Made by a program: the position numbers and the translations under genes. A stretch of DNA of 64,000 nucleotides from the NCBI GenBank assembly GCA_016841765.1, contig JAENYN010000015.1, forward strand, positions 1 through 64,000. Direction: 5' to 3'. This document shows positions 62,684 to 64,000 of the stretch, piece after piece (position 1 is the stretch's first letter; every line of letters starts with the position of its first letter). Origin of the DNA: Guptibacillus hwajinpoensis (GTDB lineage Bacteria; Bacillota; Bacilli; Bacillales; Bacillaceae_O). The notes under the pieces are model-generated. The model did not search any database. It was given only the letters and a program-made list of their open reading frames with translations, and was not told the DNA's origin.

Positions 62684-64000
62684 TCTTCTTCTCCCCCTTC
62701 AAGATAATCATCTATTGCATTTTTAAGCATGGCTTCTGCTTCATCTATATTTATATCTTCAAGCTGGGTGGCGGCGTTCGTCAAGTGCCCGCCGCCATTT
62801 AGTTTTTCCATGATGACCTGCACATTCACATCCCCGAGGGACCGGGCGCTGATGCCGATCACTTTGTCATCCCGGCGCGAGATGACAAATGAAGCCTGCA
62901 CTCCGTTCATCGTCAGCAAGGTATCGGCTGTCTGGGCTATCAGCACCTGCCCGAACTTATCTTCTTCCGGACCTTTGGAGATGGCGATACCGTCTTTGTA
63001 AAGGTGGGAACGTTCAATAAGCTTCGACCGCCTTACATACTGATTAAGATCTTCTTTCAAGAACTTCTGCACAAGAACGGTATCGGCACCGTGCGCGCGC
63101 AGGTAGGAAGCGGCATCAAAGGTCCGCGAGCCTGTCCGGAGTGTGAAGCTCTTCGTGTCAACGATGATCCCGGAAAGCAGCGCCGTGGATTCGAGCATGT
63201 TGAGTTTCAAATTCTTCGGCTGGTACTCCAGCAGTTCTGTCACCAGTTCGGCCGTTGAGGAAGCATAAGGCTCCATGTAGACGAGGACCGGATTGTTAAT
63301 AAATTCTTCCCCGCGGCGGTGGTGGTCGATAACGATGACATGCTCAATTTTATTAAGCAATTTTTCTTCTATGACAAGCGACGGGCGGTGCGTATCGACA
63401 ACGACAAGCAGTGTATTATCCGTCTGTTCTTCAAGCGCATGTTCACGGCTGATGAACCGGTCCCACAAATCTTCCTGGCCGCGGATTTCCTCCATCATCC
63501 GGGAAACGCCGGTATCAAGTTCATCTTCGTCAATGATGATGTGGCCTGGTTTATGATTCGCTTCAGCGATTTTCAAAACACCGATAGCCGCCCCAATCGC
63601 ATCCATATCGGGGTATTTATGGCCCATCACGTACACTTTGTCACTTGCAAGGATCAATTCGCGCAGTGCATGGGAAATAACCCGGGCCCGGACCCGCGTC
63701 CGCTTTTCAACAGGGTTTGTTTTACCCCCGTAAAATTTGACTTTGCCATTGCCCTGTTTGATGGCAACCTGGTCGCCGCCGCGCCCGAGCGCAAGATCAA
63801 GGCTCGACTGGGCCAAAACGCCAAGCTCAGGCAATGATGGACTATCTGTCCCGATTCCGATACTGAGTGTAAGGGGCAAATTTTGTTTGCTGGTCATTTC
63901 CCTGACTTCGTCCAGGATATCAAATTTCGTTTTTTCCAGTTCCTGAAGAATTTCTTTATTCATCACTGCAAAAAAACGGTCCGAAGATGTTCTTTTCAAG
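62680..64000 (-). CDS. gdpP: Cyclic-di-AMP phosphodiesterase GdpP, 3' part
   Basis: The C-terminal 439 residues of GdpP (YybT); the gene runs past the window end, so its start is not here. The first part (to about 95) is the end of the degenerate GGDEF domain ([35 protein letters not shown]). The DHH/DHHA1 phosphodiesterase follows: [38 protein letters not shown], and the substrate motif [11 protein letters not shown] near the end. It hydrolyses c-di-AMP to pApA and so influences wall stress and potassium balance. It is the first gene of the gdpP-rplI pair seen here. Confidence 0.95.
   Translation of the reverse strand, partial: LKRTSSDRFFAVMNKEILQELEKTKFDILDEVREMTSKQNLPLTLSIGIGTDSPSLPELGVLAQSSLDLALGRGGDQVAIKQGNGKVKFYGGKTNPVEKRTRVRARVISHALRELILASDKVYVMGHKYPDMDAIGAAIGVLKIAEANHKPGHIIIDEDELDTGVSRMMEEIRGQEDLWDRFISREHALEEQTDNTLLVVVDTHRPSLVIEEKLLNKIEHVIVIDHHRRGEEFINNPVLVYMEPYASSTAELVTELLEYQPKNLKLNMLESTALLSGIIVDTKSFTLRTGSRTFDAASYLRAHGADTVLVQKFLKEDLNQYVRRSKLIERSHLYKDGIAISKGPEEDKFGQVLIAQTADTLLTMNGVQASFVISRRDDKVIGISARSLGDVNVQVIMEKLNGGGHLTNAATQLEDINIDEAEAMLKNAIDDYLEGGEEE

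Overview
The window looks like a piece of a Bacillaceae-type Firmicute chromosome, close to the replication origin. The best evidence is the conserved minus-strand block at the right end: gdpP, rplI, dnaB helicase, purA, tRNA-Glu/tRNA-Lys, a LysM/G5/M23 cell-wall hydrolase, walR-walK-walH-walI-walJ, htrA, a CxxH/CxxC protein and rlmH. Three ParB/Spo0J parS sites (2250, 24198, 53976) and a DnaA-box cluster beside rlmH (48268-48525) agree with this. Strong AAGGAGG ribosome sites, TTG/GTG starts on several genes, SigB-, PurR- and PyrR-type control signals and the lack of any plasmid or phage structural genes also fit. I cannot name the species from sequence alone.

Left part (1-15 kb): a two-component system, an AzgA-type purine permease, a YunD-like 5'-nucleotidase, a secreted M6 protease (immune inhibitor A type) and a PhoX-type phosphatase. 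These are followed by the most unusual stretch of the window: an actin-like ParM/StbA gene with a small adaptor-like partner, an upstream tract of TACATGT and GTTTAC repeats that looks like a centromere/operator, and next to it a single gene fusing an XRE-type HTH domain to a shortened, probably catalytically dead F1-ATPase beta-subunit core, with two matching 16-bp operator-like palindromes over its promoter.

Middle part (15-34 kb): metabolic and stress genes: malic enzyme, a PLD-family synthase, a GsiB-like stress protein broken by an in-frame stop, an Hsp20-like protein, a frameshifted small membrane protein, a flavodoxin-like reductase, a YpfJ-type metallopeptidase, a TraB-family membrane protein, an amidase/glucosaminidase, TSUP and MFS transporters, a DUF438/hemerythrin/PAS protein behind an Fnr-like site, a DUF305 protein, a ferritin-like protein, an MscS channel and a TM2-protein pair.

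Right-middle part (34-47 kb): codBA cytosine salvage behind a clear PyrR attenuator, a stand-alone prolyl-4-hydroxylase-like enzyme, a DUF421 protein, a three-gene operon resembling dimethylamine monooxygenase (heme N-demethylase, DmmA-like subunit, PDR-type reductase), class I fructose-bisphosphate aldolase, malate:quinone oxidoreductase and an AT-rich alpha-carbonic anhydrase lipoprotein.

A dispersed repeat family occurs at least five times: two near-complete copies of about 430-480 bp with imperfect terminal inverted repeats, one truncated copy at the left edge and two shorter related copies near purA and the tRNAs. A second, about 90-bp intergenic repeat occurs twice (24 kb and 30.7 kb). 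There is no rRNA, CRISPR array or recognisable transposase.
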